Source of the DNA: Pipra filicauda
Taxonomy: Eukaryota > Chordata > Aves > Passeriformes > Pipridae
NCBI RefSeq assembly: GCF_003945595.2
Contig: NW_024104620.1
Span: 3,963,927 to 4,027,926 of the forward strand
Direction of reading: 5' to 3'
Length of the DNA: 64,000 nucleotides
In this document: piece after piece, positions 50,201 through 62,919 of the stretch
How positions within the stretch are numbered: the stretch's first letter is position 1
Layout of the letters: every line of letters starts with the position of its first letter
Translations under genes and position numbers: made by a program
Notes under the pieces: generated by a model
The model's input: only the letters and a program-made list of their open reading frames with translations
Told to the model about the DNA's origin: nothing
Databases searched by the model: none

Positions 50201-52889
50201 GAGAAAGCTAAGAGATTTCTGATTCTGTTTCATTATTTGTTTTTAAATTAAAATGGTAAAAGTTAGACCCTTGAAAGAGAAAATTACAGGGACAGGGATG
50301 TTCCATGGAAGTTGTGCAGAATCAGGTTTTATTTTTGGAGTAGCCACTGGCTGCTGGTGCAGTGTTGGACACCTTAATGTGCATCTGCTGCCCTTAACAC
50401 CTCTTGCTTTGTTTTAATTCAACCATTTTTAGGCAAGAATAAATTTTTGGGTGTACAGGTCTGTGCACAGGAGGGCTGTGCTCTGTAATGTGGCCATGTG
50501 GGTTACTGGGGCGCAAGTCATAGCAATGCTGGCCATGCTCTGATCTTCAACTTTCTTGGGGACTTTTTGTAAAATTATTATTATTTTTATAACTTTTTGC
50601 ACTGGGTGACAGAGCCAGGAGGCTGATCCCCCAGCCGGGGACCAGTAGTTCCCATTTGATGTCCAACACCGACCCCGTCAGCTCTCACAGAGGAGCTGGC
50701 TGCCACATTGTGGCCTGTTCCCCCAAACGTCACATCTGGCTGATGTAAAACACACATGTTTTGACTGAAGCTTTTTCTTTAAAATGCCAACATTAAAGGA
50801 AGGTTCGCTTTGTAAAACTGAAACTGTAAAACTCTTCTGAAACCCAATCTGGGGGATTAAAAGAACCACATGAAAAGGGATAAATATGACCTGGACATTT
50901 ACTTCCTGTGCAGAAGTTCGCTGAACATGTGCCTCCCAGCCTGTCAGTGCGAAACAAGACCTTCTGCTCTGATTTCCAGAAGGGGAAAAAAAAAAAAGAG
51001 GAGAAGAAGAGAGGAAGACAGGAAATTTTGTAAACTGACAACTCTTTTCTACTTCATGGCTCATGCCAGAGACATTGGTTTCTTTACAGTGCCACCTCAT
51101 ACACCTTAAAACCAGAAAGATGCACAACTAGTAATTAGAAATTTAGTATTAACAAATTATTCTTATTCATACTATATAGCAAAATTGGTCTTGATCCATT
51201 TTTAACTGAGAGTTAGTGACAGAACTCCTTTGGGTTTCAGTGGGAATAAGGTCAGACCTACAGATACGATGGACTGAGTCCAAGGATTCTCTGATGATGT
51301 GCAGAAGAAACACATGGATAGACAAACAGATCTTCAGTTAGTCAGAAAATGGCTCACTTTCAAACAAACTAATGCAAGATGTTTATATCAGTATTGTCCA
51401 TTTCAAGTATTAAAAGTTACAGTTAGGTTCCAAAAGCAACTTTACTTAAATATTATCAGACTTGAAAGGGAAAAAAAAATCAATTATAGATTCTCTGTAT
51501 TTCTTTCCTAAGTTTTGAGTCTTTAAGAAGATATCACATTTTTTTCTGTTTTTCTTTACTAAATACTGAACTGGCAGAAGCTTGATTTTTTTTTAAACCA
51601 AAACTGACACTGTGATTTATTATAGTATGATTTCAGAAGACAAGACTTGGAGAAAAAAAACATATAAAAGCAGGCAATACATTAAAGTCATTACTGTTCT
51701 CAAAATAACTTTCTGATCTCAGGTCCCAGTGCACGAATTGCAGAGGACAAAATGCAATATAATGTAAAATTTGGCACTGCCATGCAGTTTGGGCAAAAAA
51801 AAAAAAGTCCTTTTATCCCAGTCAAGTTCCCTAGAAGCCAGTTACACACTAATTTGGGATTATATTTCCCACTCATGGATGATGATGTTAAATTACATTG
51901 AAAGTGGCGTTAGTTGCCCAACAGATAATTTGAAGAAACACAACTTAAATACATAGAGAAAACAAATATATAGAGAAGACAGCACTTTATCTAAAGACAG
52001 ACTTCCAATAGAAAACGTTGGACTCTGCACATGGAATGTCGTGGGGCACCTTCCTGCACCACTGGGTTGTAACTGCTGGGACAGCTCACCCTGTGGATGC
52101 ACACACAGGATCCTGGTTGGACCTGAGCTGGAAATATTCTGTAGTTCTGGGTGCTTGAAACTGGAGCTTGTCAGTTCAGCCCCACTATTGTCTGATTTCT
52201 TTGGTGGTTTATTTTATTTGTTTGGGTTTTTTTAGCTTTAGAGTGATTGAGTCTGTACTGGTGTTCTTGGATAATACTCTGTCCCCTGTGTGAGACACAG
52301 ACACTCCATAACCCCACACCAAAGTACATTTTCTCCCAAATATTCTCTCATCTTCACTGGGTTTGATCTTTGAGATGGAAAGTTCATCTATTCTACTTGC
52401 AGCCTTGGTTTTCTAATTCCACTGAAGCCTTTCACATCATCTGCTACTGTATAGAGCTGGCAAAACAATCTTCTTTCTTTCTGCCTAATCCTGACCCAAT
52501 TTTAAAAAAAACCCAACAAAAAACCAAAAACACCAACAACTTTTATAGTTTCAAGCCAGAACCAAGCAAAACAAAAGTGTGTTTCAAAGTCAGTGTTCAA
52601 TGGAGAAAAACCCAGTTCCCAAGTCCTTTCCAAATCCAAAGTGGACAGTTCCTCAGTCACTTCCAAGCCGGAAAGAGGCCATTTTATGAGCCAGAAAGCA
52701 TCCATTTTCTGCGTCAGTCCTGAGCCAGAGAGGCTACTGCCTGAGTCAGTTCCAGGGGGGGAATGCCTGGCACTTTTCCAAGCTTGGGAGTGTTGCTATC
52801 ACAGCAATTGTTTGGTGATGCCACCCCAATAAAGCTTCATTATGGTGTTCCTCTTTCTATAAACTTCAGTGCCCTCCAGTGTCCCCAGC
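50201..52889. other. Intergenic, no gene recognised
   Basis: AT-rich, with A runs at 50,990 and 51,797. At 52,670-52,735 there is degenerate repetition of GGCCATTTTATGAGCC-like words. An AATAAAGCTTC word at 52,829 resembles an LTR polyadenylation signal, but no LTR ends or retroviral coding sequence were found. Confidence 0.5.
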
Positions 52890-53130
52890 AATCACTTATC
52901 TAATATTAGGATATTAAAAAATATGGAAAGATTTTAAAGAGACTTATTAAAATGCAATTAGCAGCGTGTACGACTTAAGCAGTGAGATTATTTAAAAAAA
53001 CGACTTGATTGTGTGGAATGCCACGCACCTTACAGAGATAATAAAGCTGCCAATCAAGTCCATTTTCAAATTAGGAAATTTTCATTCTTTTTTTACAGCC
53101 CCCTAAGTGAATATTAAAACTGATTATTAA
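52890..53130. other. Candidate conserved non-coding block
   Basis: AT-rich unique sequence with AATGCAATTAGCAG and AGTGAGATTATTTAAAAA words and the related motifs ACGACTTGATTGTG and CCAATCAAGTCC. It lies just upstream of the possible promoter at 53,229. Confidence 0.3.
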
Positions 53131-53228
53131 CCTCGGAGTGCAGCAGCAGCCCCCGAGCTCTGAATGGGAGGTTTCATAACCGTGGGTAGCCTGGGCTCCA
53201 GTCCCCGCTTGGGCTGAGATCTCGGCGC

Positions 53229-53395
53229 TTATTTAAAGGGACAGCGCTCGCCCTTTGAATGAGGAAACCTGGGAAGCCTGGATGGGTCCCTTGTTTGGAA
53301 AGGGGCAAAGCTCCAGAGCTTGGGAAGTTGGGAGGCCAAAGCGAGCTGCCTGCAGTGGCCCTGCCGCGGTGTTTTAGAGCCGTGACAATCCGCAG
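53229..53395 (+). promoter_or_regulatory. Possible unannotated promoter and first exon
   Basis: TTATTTAAAG at 53,229 is TATA-like. About 160 bp downstream is CAG|GTAAGG (53,395/53,396), a nearly perfect splice donor. The interval is locally richer in GC and CpG than its surroundings. It could be the first exon of a non-coding transcript. No start-codon frame of note is present on the plus strand. Confidence 0.2.
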
Positions 53396-53399
53396 GTAA

Positions 53400-56300
53400 G
53401 GCTGCCCCCGCACGTCCGATCCCAGCATCTCCACCACCCCTCAGCTCCCGGCGCTCAACCTGCCTTTTGTCCAAGGGAAAATGTGCACATTAAATAAATG
53501 TTTCTGTGGGAACACACACCTTTGTCATACCCGGGTTGCTGTGCATAGATTCTCAGTGGATGTTATTATTCTATGTTATTACTTCCCTTGCTAAATGTAA
53601 AACCCTGTCGTTTACCTTGCCTTCTTTTTATTTAATTTCTGTCCTACTGAGAGACAATCAAGTGTGACACTTCCTGCTATTTGACTTTGCTGGCATTTTT
53701 ATTTCATTTATAAAAATGGATCTTTCTCTGAGAAATTAAGTCACATTACCTTGACAGGTTACTCCTTTTGCAGCTCTTTACTCCACTGTCAAAGGAGATT
53801 TATTGATGCTTCCTGGATTTCTCTCTTCAAGCTTGCAAACTGGAAATGATGAATTCTCTGGAAGGCAGCAAGCTAATTCTTGACTTGAATGCTTTATTTT
53901 GGGATAAATGCAAAGATTCAAAGGGACTATCTTAGTAGGGGGTAGCCAGAGATTCCAACTCCAAAGCAGGAGTATATTTTAGGATGTGCTCAACCTTAGT
54001 ATATGTCTAATTTTACCTTTGCTGATCTCTTTGGGAACACACACACAGCCCTGAAGGTATGGACTTGGGCACTTCACCATGCTGGTGCCAGGCTGCTTTG
54101 CAGGAAGGAGAGTCCAGACAAAATCTAAACAGGGAGAATGTCACTGAGTTTGGAAGCATCTAGAAGTTATTTTACCAGCACATGTCTCTCATGACTGTAA
54201 CTCCCTCTGGAATCTAGCTGTGGCACCTGGATCTACTTAGGATTCGCATGGAAGCTATCTGCACATCTTTTCAAAGTAAATAATCTGCCTGGGTTGGATA
54301 ATGGGGGTTAGGAGGATGACAAATTGGGTTAATAAAATGTCAGCAAGAGCCAGGTTTTTAAGTCTGGAATGAGTCACAAGTGAAACAAGTTTAGTGGCCA
54401 GGGTTCACCCTTGATCTTGAATTGTTATTTGTCTACATCACTGAGTAAGCAGGGACCCAGTGTAATTCAGCATAACTGACAACCCAGCATGGGCAATATT
54501 CTTGGGGGGTGGGGGGAGAAAGGTGTTACTGCCTCGTTAGTCATGGCAGTTAATGAGAAGCACTGAAGAAACAGTAACCACAGAGGTGGAATTAGACTTC
54601 CAGGTGTCTGGGCTGAAAAGCAGCACCCCCAGCACACCCCAAATCTTGTGCTGCTCCTGAAGCCCTCAAAGTGCCTCTTTTCCGCTCCCCAGTGTTTTCA
54701 TGGCTCATCCTTTAACTGGTTTGGGTGGGGAATGTATGGAGTGGTTTATATCAGGATGAACTGAATGTCCACGATCCTTTGGGAGGTTAGAGGGGAAAGC
54801 AGTGCAGTCAGTACTGAGGTACATCAGAGAGGACACGTGGGGGCTCGGGGAGCTGCACTGCAGCTGGGTTAGTAAAAGTGCAGAAAACAGTTCCGAAAGG
54901 AACTGTTGGTTGTGGGGGTTTTTGGTTTATTTTTCCTATTTCCATAAACAACTACTCACTGCTAAGCAAATTTTATGATGATTGGAACCACGCTGGCAAT
55001 GACAAAGAGAATTAAAGAGATGTAATGGACATATAATCTTTGGGTCCGTGAGACACTAAATGTATGGTAATGTCAGCACAGTAAATAACTCCGTTATTAA
55101 CATATGCTAAAATTAGATCAAGCAAAACAAGCATTCACTAATACTGAGACAATTCCTGGCAGAGAAGAGAGATTACTGAAAAGGTTTGAGTAAGTGCTGC
55201 GAATGGGTGATTGCCAGGCTGGAAAGCAAACTTCCAAAAGCATGAAGACTTTGTCCCAGAAGCTGCCTTGCATTCCTTGATTAGGATCAGCTTCAAGAAA
55301 AGCCTCACCGTGGGTGCTGGCAGAACCAGACATGAAAAGAACAAGCTCTACCTAATGCCAAATCTTCCAGCTGCAGCTTTGACAGCAGGAATTGCCCTGC
55401 AAGTCTGTGCTGCAGAAACTCAACACAGAGTTACACAAATGGTAAAGCAGCAGGAAGTCTGATACCCAGCAATTCAAATAAATTAGAGCAACCAATTGAA
55501 AATACAACTGTGTGTTATTTGTAGCAGCTTACTGAGCAAGGTAAGTTTTGATCCAGACATTCCTGAGCATGGAAGTGAATAATTAGGTGACACAGTCAGA
55601 GCTTCTATGTTTCTTCTCCTAAAAATAGACATGGAAGATCTGAAACAGCAAAAGGGGAGAGGGAGAATATTGAAAGCACCCCTTCAGTAGAAAAGAGCAG
55701 TTCCAAATCCTGGGATCTTGCCACCCCCCTGAGCTTTCCTCACCCAGCCATGTGTGCTGCAGGATGTCTGGCTGCTCCAGGCTCCCCGGCTGCCTCTCAC
55801 AGTCCCTCCAGGTGTCAGCCTTGCACTTTGCATAACGTTTTCTTCCCTCAGCCACATCTGGAATGAAGTGTTGGGTTCACTGGAGATTCCTGACAAGAAA
55901 GCATCAGAGATCTTAAAATATTAAAACGCATTCCCTAATTTCATTTCAGGACAAAATGCTGAATTATCACAGCCAGGCCTCCCTCAAAACAGTCAAGCTG
56001 ATGCCGTGGTGTGTGGGAGGGGGTCTAAGTGGGCCCATTAACTCCCTGCAGGATCTGCCAAGAGGACTGTGAACATTTGCCAGCCCAGAAACAGTTCAGG
56101 AGCCAGGACTTCCACTTGAGTCTTCTTTTTTTAGGATGTAATTGCCATGACTGTCCTTTCCTTGGCCTTAATCCCTAGCTGCTTCCCAAGATACTAAAAG
56201 CTTTTGCTCTCCTCTGCACTCTTGCACATAAATCAGAACCACACTGAGATTTTCTCACTGGATCTCGTTGTGGCAGAGCCCCTGGAAGCTTGAATGAAGG

Positions 56301-57029
56301 CAAGGACATGCAGGCCCACCACATCATCTGCCCCTGCTCTGACTCCAGGGTTAAATTGCTGGCAGTGCTGGTGTTTGGTTTAGCACAAGCACTGTGGGAA
56401 AGGCAGCAAAGAGAGAGAAATGGGCCTTGTCAGCCACACTTGCAGCGATAGGATCGCACAGATAGCCCAGATGTCAGCAGGAAGATTCCCCTTAGGATGC
56501 TGCTGTAATTTATGATATTGCTCAGAATTGCTACAATTCTTCAGGCAGGTCAGATTTGGGATGTATTCTTAAAACCACATGCATGAGCAATAATGCATGA
56601 AACTGTGAAAACAGAGCAGGAAGGGGGTTGTGTGAAGGCTGAGTTATGTGGTGTGGTAGGTTTGCAAAAATGTGATGTTTGGTTCAGGCTGAACTGTCTC
56701 TCAGTGTCATGAGTAGAAATCAGAGGCTCGGCAGAGTCTCAGTCCTGCAGGTTTTGAGATGACATCAGTGAATGAGAAACTGCACTGAGGTCAGGGGTTT
56801 AATTCTTGTAGTGTAGCCACAAAAGAGCTGTTCAGTGGCAACAATTTTCAGTAACTACCGGGCTGGGAAGGCTTCAAATATAGGCTGTGATGGGTCCAAA
56901 GGTCTGTATCCATTAACTGTCACAGGACAACTGGCAAACACAATAATGAAGGCAGTTTCCACAAGGTCTTCCAAAAAGTCTGGGTGTTTCAAGATTTTTA
57001 TGGCTGTTAGGAGCAAGTCTGTCATGAAA
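53400..57029. other. Intergenic, no gene recognised
   Basis: Unique CpG-poor sequence. 53,520-53,760 and 54,930-55,130 are AT-rich and could be conserved non-coding DNA. The frames are short and unrecognised. Confidence 0.5.
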
Positions 57030-57145
57030 ACACAGTTCTGGGTGTCAGGTGCCACCAGTTCTTCACTGTGGACTTTCAGAATGACCTTGGGGAGCCTGGC
57101 TTACCCCAATACCTCAGTTTTCCAAGTGGTTGCCTGCAACATTAA
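57030..57145 (+). repeat. Possible MIR-type fragment
   Basis: GAATGACCTTGGGGAGCCTG, GCTTACCCCAATACCTCAGT and TTTCCAAGTGG keep the order of the MIR core (TGACCTTGGGCAAG...CCTCAGTTTCC). It overlaps a meaningless open frame. Confidence 0.5.
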
Positions 57146-60100
57146 CTGGCCAGAGTTTGATTAATTAATTGCATTATAAATGTAAGGGCACTAAAAAGAC
57201 ATGAAAAAATTCAGAAAGAGAAAGATAGAAGTCGATCACCTCTGGCAGTTTCAAGTGCACAAAAAGTCCATTTGGTCACATTTGGGTGATCAGTAGCTCT
57301 CACCACTCTCATCAAGGATGACTTTCAGTTCTACGAGCATTAGTTCTCCCCTTTCCACAGCTGTCAACTATTCCTCATGTAAAGGTCTTGCTCCTCTTTC
57401 AAAATTACCTGTATTAAGGCAAATTATGTGTTCCCTTCCTTTCCCTGTTGAAAGTCATTTACATGAAGAATCACAGAACCGAGATTATAGATACTGGGGG
57501 AGGGAATGCAGAAATATAGCTAAGACTGGAAATTTGGGTGGGCCTCAATTTATGGTGGACAGCCAAAGAACAAAGGTCTGATGTCATAGTAAATCATTTA
57601 TATTGCAAATGATTTAAAATAATGAAAACCCATATGCATTAAATTTTGCCCTGTACATCCATTTGACATATTTTAAGTAGACAAAAGATAGATTTTACAT
57701 AAATCTTCAGTAAATGTACTTCGAAAAAATATCACCAGGCAGTAAAGCCTAACTGTTTTAAAAACAGTCTTTGTCCTATACTTGAGCTCCTGCTTCAGTG
57801 GGCATCATTCAAAACCAGCAAAACACTACTCAGACTGTCTCCCCTGTCCTTGAGAGAAAATAAAGAAAACAGAGAAGGAAAACTAGACTAAACAGCTTTT
57901 GAACAGATCCTGCCAAAGTTGTCCTTCACACTCTTCCAGGTGTTACAGGAATAGTTGCTACACCTTACCCAAGCCACCTGTGGCTTTGCCTCTGAAGGAG
58001 TCTATTTCCATCCCCTCATATAAATTCTAAAGTTTGTATTCAATATTTAGGGTCTGTCACACACCAACACGTGCAATTTTATAGACCAGTTCCCAGTCTG
58101 TGGATTTTAACCTTTGGCTTATGCCAGTCTGTGCTGATGGAAGCTCATGCTCTTCCACAATGGGGGTTACTACACCATCTAGAAAAAAAAAAAAAAAAAA
58201 AAGAAAATCTCTGAATCCCAATGCACTGGAAGAGGCATCAAATTCCTTTGGAAGATGCCTGGCACATCTTCACCAGGAACTGAGCTCTGGGAATGGACTC
58301 GATACCTCTGAGAATCACAGGCAGAAATCCTTCCCAGGCTCTGCTGCTGGATGCTCCAGAAAGGCAAGGGAGCCGACTCGCAGATGGGTTGATCTGACTC
58401 TGCCAAACAAAACAGAGCGAAGGGAATTTTGCATTCCCTGCATACAAGATGCAAACGTTTGACAGTTCCCACAGGTACCACTCAAAGCAGAGGGTGGAGC
58501 CGGCAGATAACCCCCACTGCTGTGCTTTGAACCCTCTCACAGCTCGCAAACAAAGGGAGGAAGGAGCACCTCACTGCCAGCAGGGGCTTCGGAGCTCAGA
58601 GAGGCCGACTGGCACCGTTTGGGTCTCCAGTCACCACCGAACATTTCTAGCTCCTCCCAGAGCTCTCTCGCAGGCTGATCCTTTGTGTGTGGAACTGGGT
58701 TTAGTAAGGAGCAGCCAGGACACCTCCAGCCCTGGATGGCTGATCCCAGATGTTTCAGTGACATGCACTTTAATCAGCCTCACCTAACACTAGGGCTCTC
58801 AGGACCCAGACCGGTGGCCACTGGGTCCTTTCAGGTCTTTACAAGAGCCAAACTTGTAAAAATCTGATTTTCATCGTGTCTGCTGAGAGATTAAAACACA
58901 CATCACCTGTTCTAATCAGTTTTAGAAAAGTCGAGTAAACAAGGATACGAAGCAGAAGGAATGTGGAAACCCTGCTCCTTTAACAGGGTTGAAAATGAGA
59001 TAGTTGGAATCATGGCTTTATAGGATCATGGGAAAATTGCCTAAAATATTTTAGGTGCTATAATGAAGTCTTAGGTGCTGCTTTAACTAAGGAGATTAGG
59101 AGGGGTGTGAGAACTAAATGATATTTCCAGGTACTTCTGTGTGGGTGGAAGCTTCTTATTTTGTTTAAGTGAAGCTTTTCTCTGGTGGTTGTTTATAGAC
59201 TGCTTGCTATTGGTAAATTTTTATGTTGGTAACTTGCTGGTGAATGGAAAGCTCTATTTATGGTAGGTATTTCTGGAGAAATTGTTCTTCCTCCTTATAT
59301 TCCTGCTTTATTCTGAGAAACTTGATGTTGGGGGGGGGGGAAATACTTCCACTGAGTAAGGGAGAAAGGTCAGAATTATTAACTATTGACAAAATCAGAA
59401 AATCAGGCTGGATTCTGACTACACTGACAGGCCATTATTCATTAAATTCTCCTGCTTTTTACATGGTCAGGAATAGTCTCAGCCACTTCATGTTTTTCAG
59501 TACCCATGGTTGTGTGATGCTTTTTTTTTTATCAGGAGCTTATATTTAGTTGCCCACTGCTGCTGTTTTTCATCCCAAGTGCTTTTGGGAGGGTGAACAG
59601 CTGATCATTACACCGAGTTTGCTTGCACCCCTGAGCACAGTTAACCTAGAGCAGCAAATAGTTATTGTATTGCACTTTGGTTTGTGCCTGTGGGCACACT
59701 TAAGTCAATATACATGATGGCTAGTACCACGTATTGCATCTGTCTGCACCCATGGGCCCTGGAATTGCCAGGGAGAGGGAGCTGGTGAATTAACTAGCAC
59801 TGTGCCCGCTGGTGTAGTTACTTCAAGAGCAATACCACTGCTAATTGCTTAACTTCAACCTAATCATAATGCAAAATAACAGAACAAAAGTGCTGCGAGA
59901 ATCCCAGTTCTTGCAGAAAATGGAGAGTAACATTTGTTCAATTCTAAGCTTGTTTGTTGCCAAAAGTGAGGAAGAAGCTCTTGGGGCAGGAGTCTCTGTT
60001 GTGGATAATTGCCCTTCTCCCCCTGCCTGTTTCACAGCCAGCACAGAGCTCCCTGCTCTCGCCAAGCTCTTACCTGCATGAAATCTAGTTCAGGGCTGGT

Positions 60101-62162
60101 GCTTACTCTGCTCATTAGTGCAATTACCACCAGATGCTGTGTGAGATGAAGGTCACTCTGGCTCAGTGCCACGACTGCCTCTTCAATAGGGTGATTGCTA
60201 AACTAACTCTGAGTGGAAATGGTGCAGCAGGTAATGTTGACATGCTGCAATTACCGCTCCGTCCTCACAGCGTGTTCAAACAGCGCTCGCTGCCTCCGTG
60301 CTGACTTGGCAACACCGGGACTGGCTTTGGGATGTGTATTGTGGGTCACTAGAAAATGTAGGAATTTCAGGAGAACGCCTCCCTCGAGCATTAGCTTATC
60401 TCTCAGCCTGTGTCTAGTCAGGTCCTCTCAGAACTCTGTTGAAAAATGGTAATTAAGTGATAAGGCTGAGTGTAAAGTCACACAGGGATAGATGGGCTGG
60501 GGTTCAGTGGTGCTGGGAGCCAGTTTTCACACCTGAAGAAATCTGAAGTGGGAGTCTTGAATACTCAGCAGAAGACATTAATGCAAGGGATTGGATTAGC
60601 CTTCCCTAGCAGTAGGGTCCTCTTTCCTTACTAATAAGGCTTACTTTTACTTCTTTTTAGGAGACCAGTGCAAAGAAAGTCAAGCTAGATGGGCACTGGG
60701 AACACAGACTGGATGAGTGCCACAAAGGGGCAGATGAGGAGGGGAAAAAGGTGGTAGAATTATTTTCCTTATAACAGTGTGGTACAGACCACAGATTAAG
60801 CTGCTGAACTGGCTGAAGCTCTGCAGTGCACTTTTTGTCTATGATGATGATGGCAGGGCTTCACAGCTCTGCTAATGCCAACCCTGTGTGGCTTCCTGTT
60901 CATATGGATCTTGTAATAAACACTGATTGTGTTACAGATGTCTCTGGTGTGACTGGAGACTAATGTGACTGTGACTGATGGACCAGATAAGCTCATTAGT
61001 AAAGTATCAGAATAAAATAACTTGGAGATGTGGAATGGCAATTATCCAGATGGAAAATGTCAGATTAAAACTGTAGAACAGTTAATAATGTATCGGTTTA
61101 TAGTATTATCACTGCAAAGTAAAAAAAGTGGGGTGTTTATCTAGAGGGTGATGCTGCTGAAAGCTGATGATTAACCTTGTAAAAGGGACTAAACCAGGTG
61201 GAAAATACCATGTTCCTGTGAGCGATGTTTCTCCCCTCCATGTGGTTTTCTTTCACACAGGCTTGTCCTTCTTGTGACTGCAGCTCAGGAAAACCTGTGT
61301 AGACGGGCTCTTCTGCACTTCTTCTTTTTAAGTGTCAGTAGGAACAGGACTCCCTAAGCCACAATGCCTCTGGAGTTCAGAAGTTTATAATAGTGTACAG
61401 TGAGCTATAACCATTAAGTCTTCCACTCAAGTAAGTGGAGATTGGGTTTAGAGAGGATTAAGCTGTGTTATGGCAAACATTTACTGGGTATTAAAGGACA
61501 GGGCTAGAATTACTAGCTTTTTTTAACTTCTAGCAATCCTACAAAGTTGCTTTATGCAAGCTCAGTGAGCAGGGCAGTAAGAGGGGGAAAGGCACATAAA
61601 AACCCCCAAATATCTGGCGGGATCAATGAAGACATTGGTTCTGAGCGATGAACCAGTTGTTGGGGACGGCATCAGACAGCAAATATGAGACACAGACCTG
61701 AGCTACCATGAAACTCTGCATTAGTCAGCCTGGTTAATCGAGTTCTTCCCCAAATCCTCAGGGAATGTCTGCAGATGTGCAGATGGAGGTAGGCTGGATC
61801 AGAATGGTTCTGTTTAAGTGCCAACACGCCTCAGCCAGGATCTCTCGTACCTGTCTGTCAGTGGGAGGGTCTGAGTCCTGCTCCAACTTAGGGGTTTAAA
61901 CACAGGCACCACCAGGGCGAGGTTGATTCCAAACGATTGCTGTGCTCAGCATCTCCAACACTCCTGTCCTGTTCTGTGAAAAAGGGATCTTGAAGTGCAC
62001 CAGGAGTCTCCTCCTGCCCGACTGGAAGAGCCCTGGGTACACCTCAGATGAATTCTCCCTAGGGATGGAGGCCCCTCATCTTCCCTGGAAGCACTGCTTA
62101 GGCCTTAGAAGAGTCTGGGGGGGTTGTTTTTACTCTCGTGGTGTTTTGGGTTTTTTTGCTGC
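57146..62162. other. Intergenic DNA upstream of the TARDBP promoter
   Basis: Contains a 20-A tract (58,183), an 11-G run (59,330-59,340) and unique CpG-poor sequence. 59,570-60,480 has several homeodomain-like TAATT/AATTA words and may be regulatory. No exon of a neighbouring gene is recognisable. Confidence 0.55.
58183..58202. repeat. Poly-A tract (20 A)
   Basis: A plain homopolymer. No SINE or retrocopy body is recognisable upstream. Confidence 0.9.
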
Positions 62163-62524
62163 AAATCACAGAATATCCCGAGTTGCAAGGGACCCACCAG
62201 GATCATCCCGTCCAATTCCTGGCCCTGCACAGACACCCCAACACTCCACCCTGTCCTGAGAGCATTGTCCAAACCCTCCTGGAGCTCTGGCAGCCTTGGG
62301 GCCGTGACCACGGCCCTGAGGAGCCTGTTCAGTGCCCGACCACCCTCTGGGGGAAGAACCTTCTCCTGAGATCCAACCTGACCCTGCCGTGACACAGCTC
62401 CAGCCGTTCCCTGGGTCCTGTCACTGCTCACACAGAGCAGAGATGGTGCGGCACCGCACGAGGATGTTGAAGACCCCAGTGAGGTCTCCCCTCAGTCTCC
62501 TCCACGCTGAACAGACCAAGTGAC
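62163..62524 (-). mobile_element. CR1 LINE, 5'-truncated 3'-end fragment (antisense to TARDBP)
   Basis: Read on the plus strand this is the reverse complement of a CR1 3' end. It starts with ATCACAGAATATCCCGAGTT and goes on through blocks typical of bird CR1: CAAGGGACCCACCAGGATCA, TGGCCCTGCACAGACACC, ACCACCCTCTGGGGGAAGAA, GGTCTCCCCTCAGTCTCCT and CTGAACAGACCAAGTGACC. About 360 bp remain, covering the end of ORF2 and the short 3' UTR; homology stops abruptly at 62,524. CR1 elements are usually 5'-truncated in this way and lack long target duplications. Divergence looks modest next to the MIR fossils, so insertion was probably within bird evolution. The subfamily cannot be fixed by eye. Confidence 0.9.
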
Positions 62525-62919
62525 CGAGTTGGGGTTGTTTTTTTTTTCAGTCAGGAGCTCTGGCAGCGCGGTGGGAGCGAGGCACAGCCGCTCAGTGCCG
62601 AGGGTCTCCCCGCCGGTCCCGCTCCCGTCCCGTCCCTCCCTCACGGCCCGCGCGCCGCCGGCTCCCGGCAGCTCCCGCGCTCGCGCAGACGCGGGCAGGA
62701 CCGCACCACCGGCCCCGCGCCGGGGGGAGCGGGGCTCGGGGAGCTTCCTCGGCCATCGCCTCTGGTGCCGGGAGGCACCGGCCGAGCTCCGACTGGAAGC
62801 GAGCGGGACGCGCTGGGGCACAGTCGTTGCTCCGTGCGGCCTCGCGGCCGCAGGGCCCCGCCGCAACCTCCCCCTCCGGCCGCCGGGAATGGTTCGGCCC
62901 GGGCCCGGCCCGGCCGCGG

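Noticed and set aside
52540..52870. Possible LTR with an AATAAA signal
   Set aside because: No paired LTR, terminal TG/CA, primer-binding site or retroviral coding sequence found.
62105..62431. 108-codon minus-strand frame
   Set aside because: It is a stretch of the CR1 3' end plus flank; the element is truncated and no intact reverse-transcriptase frame remains.
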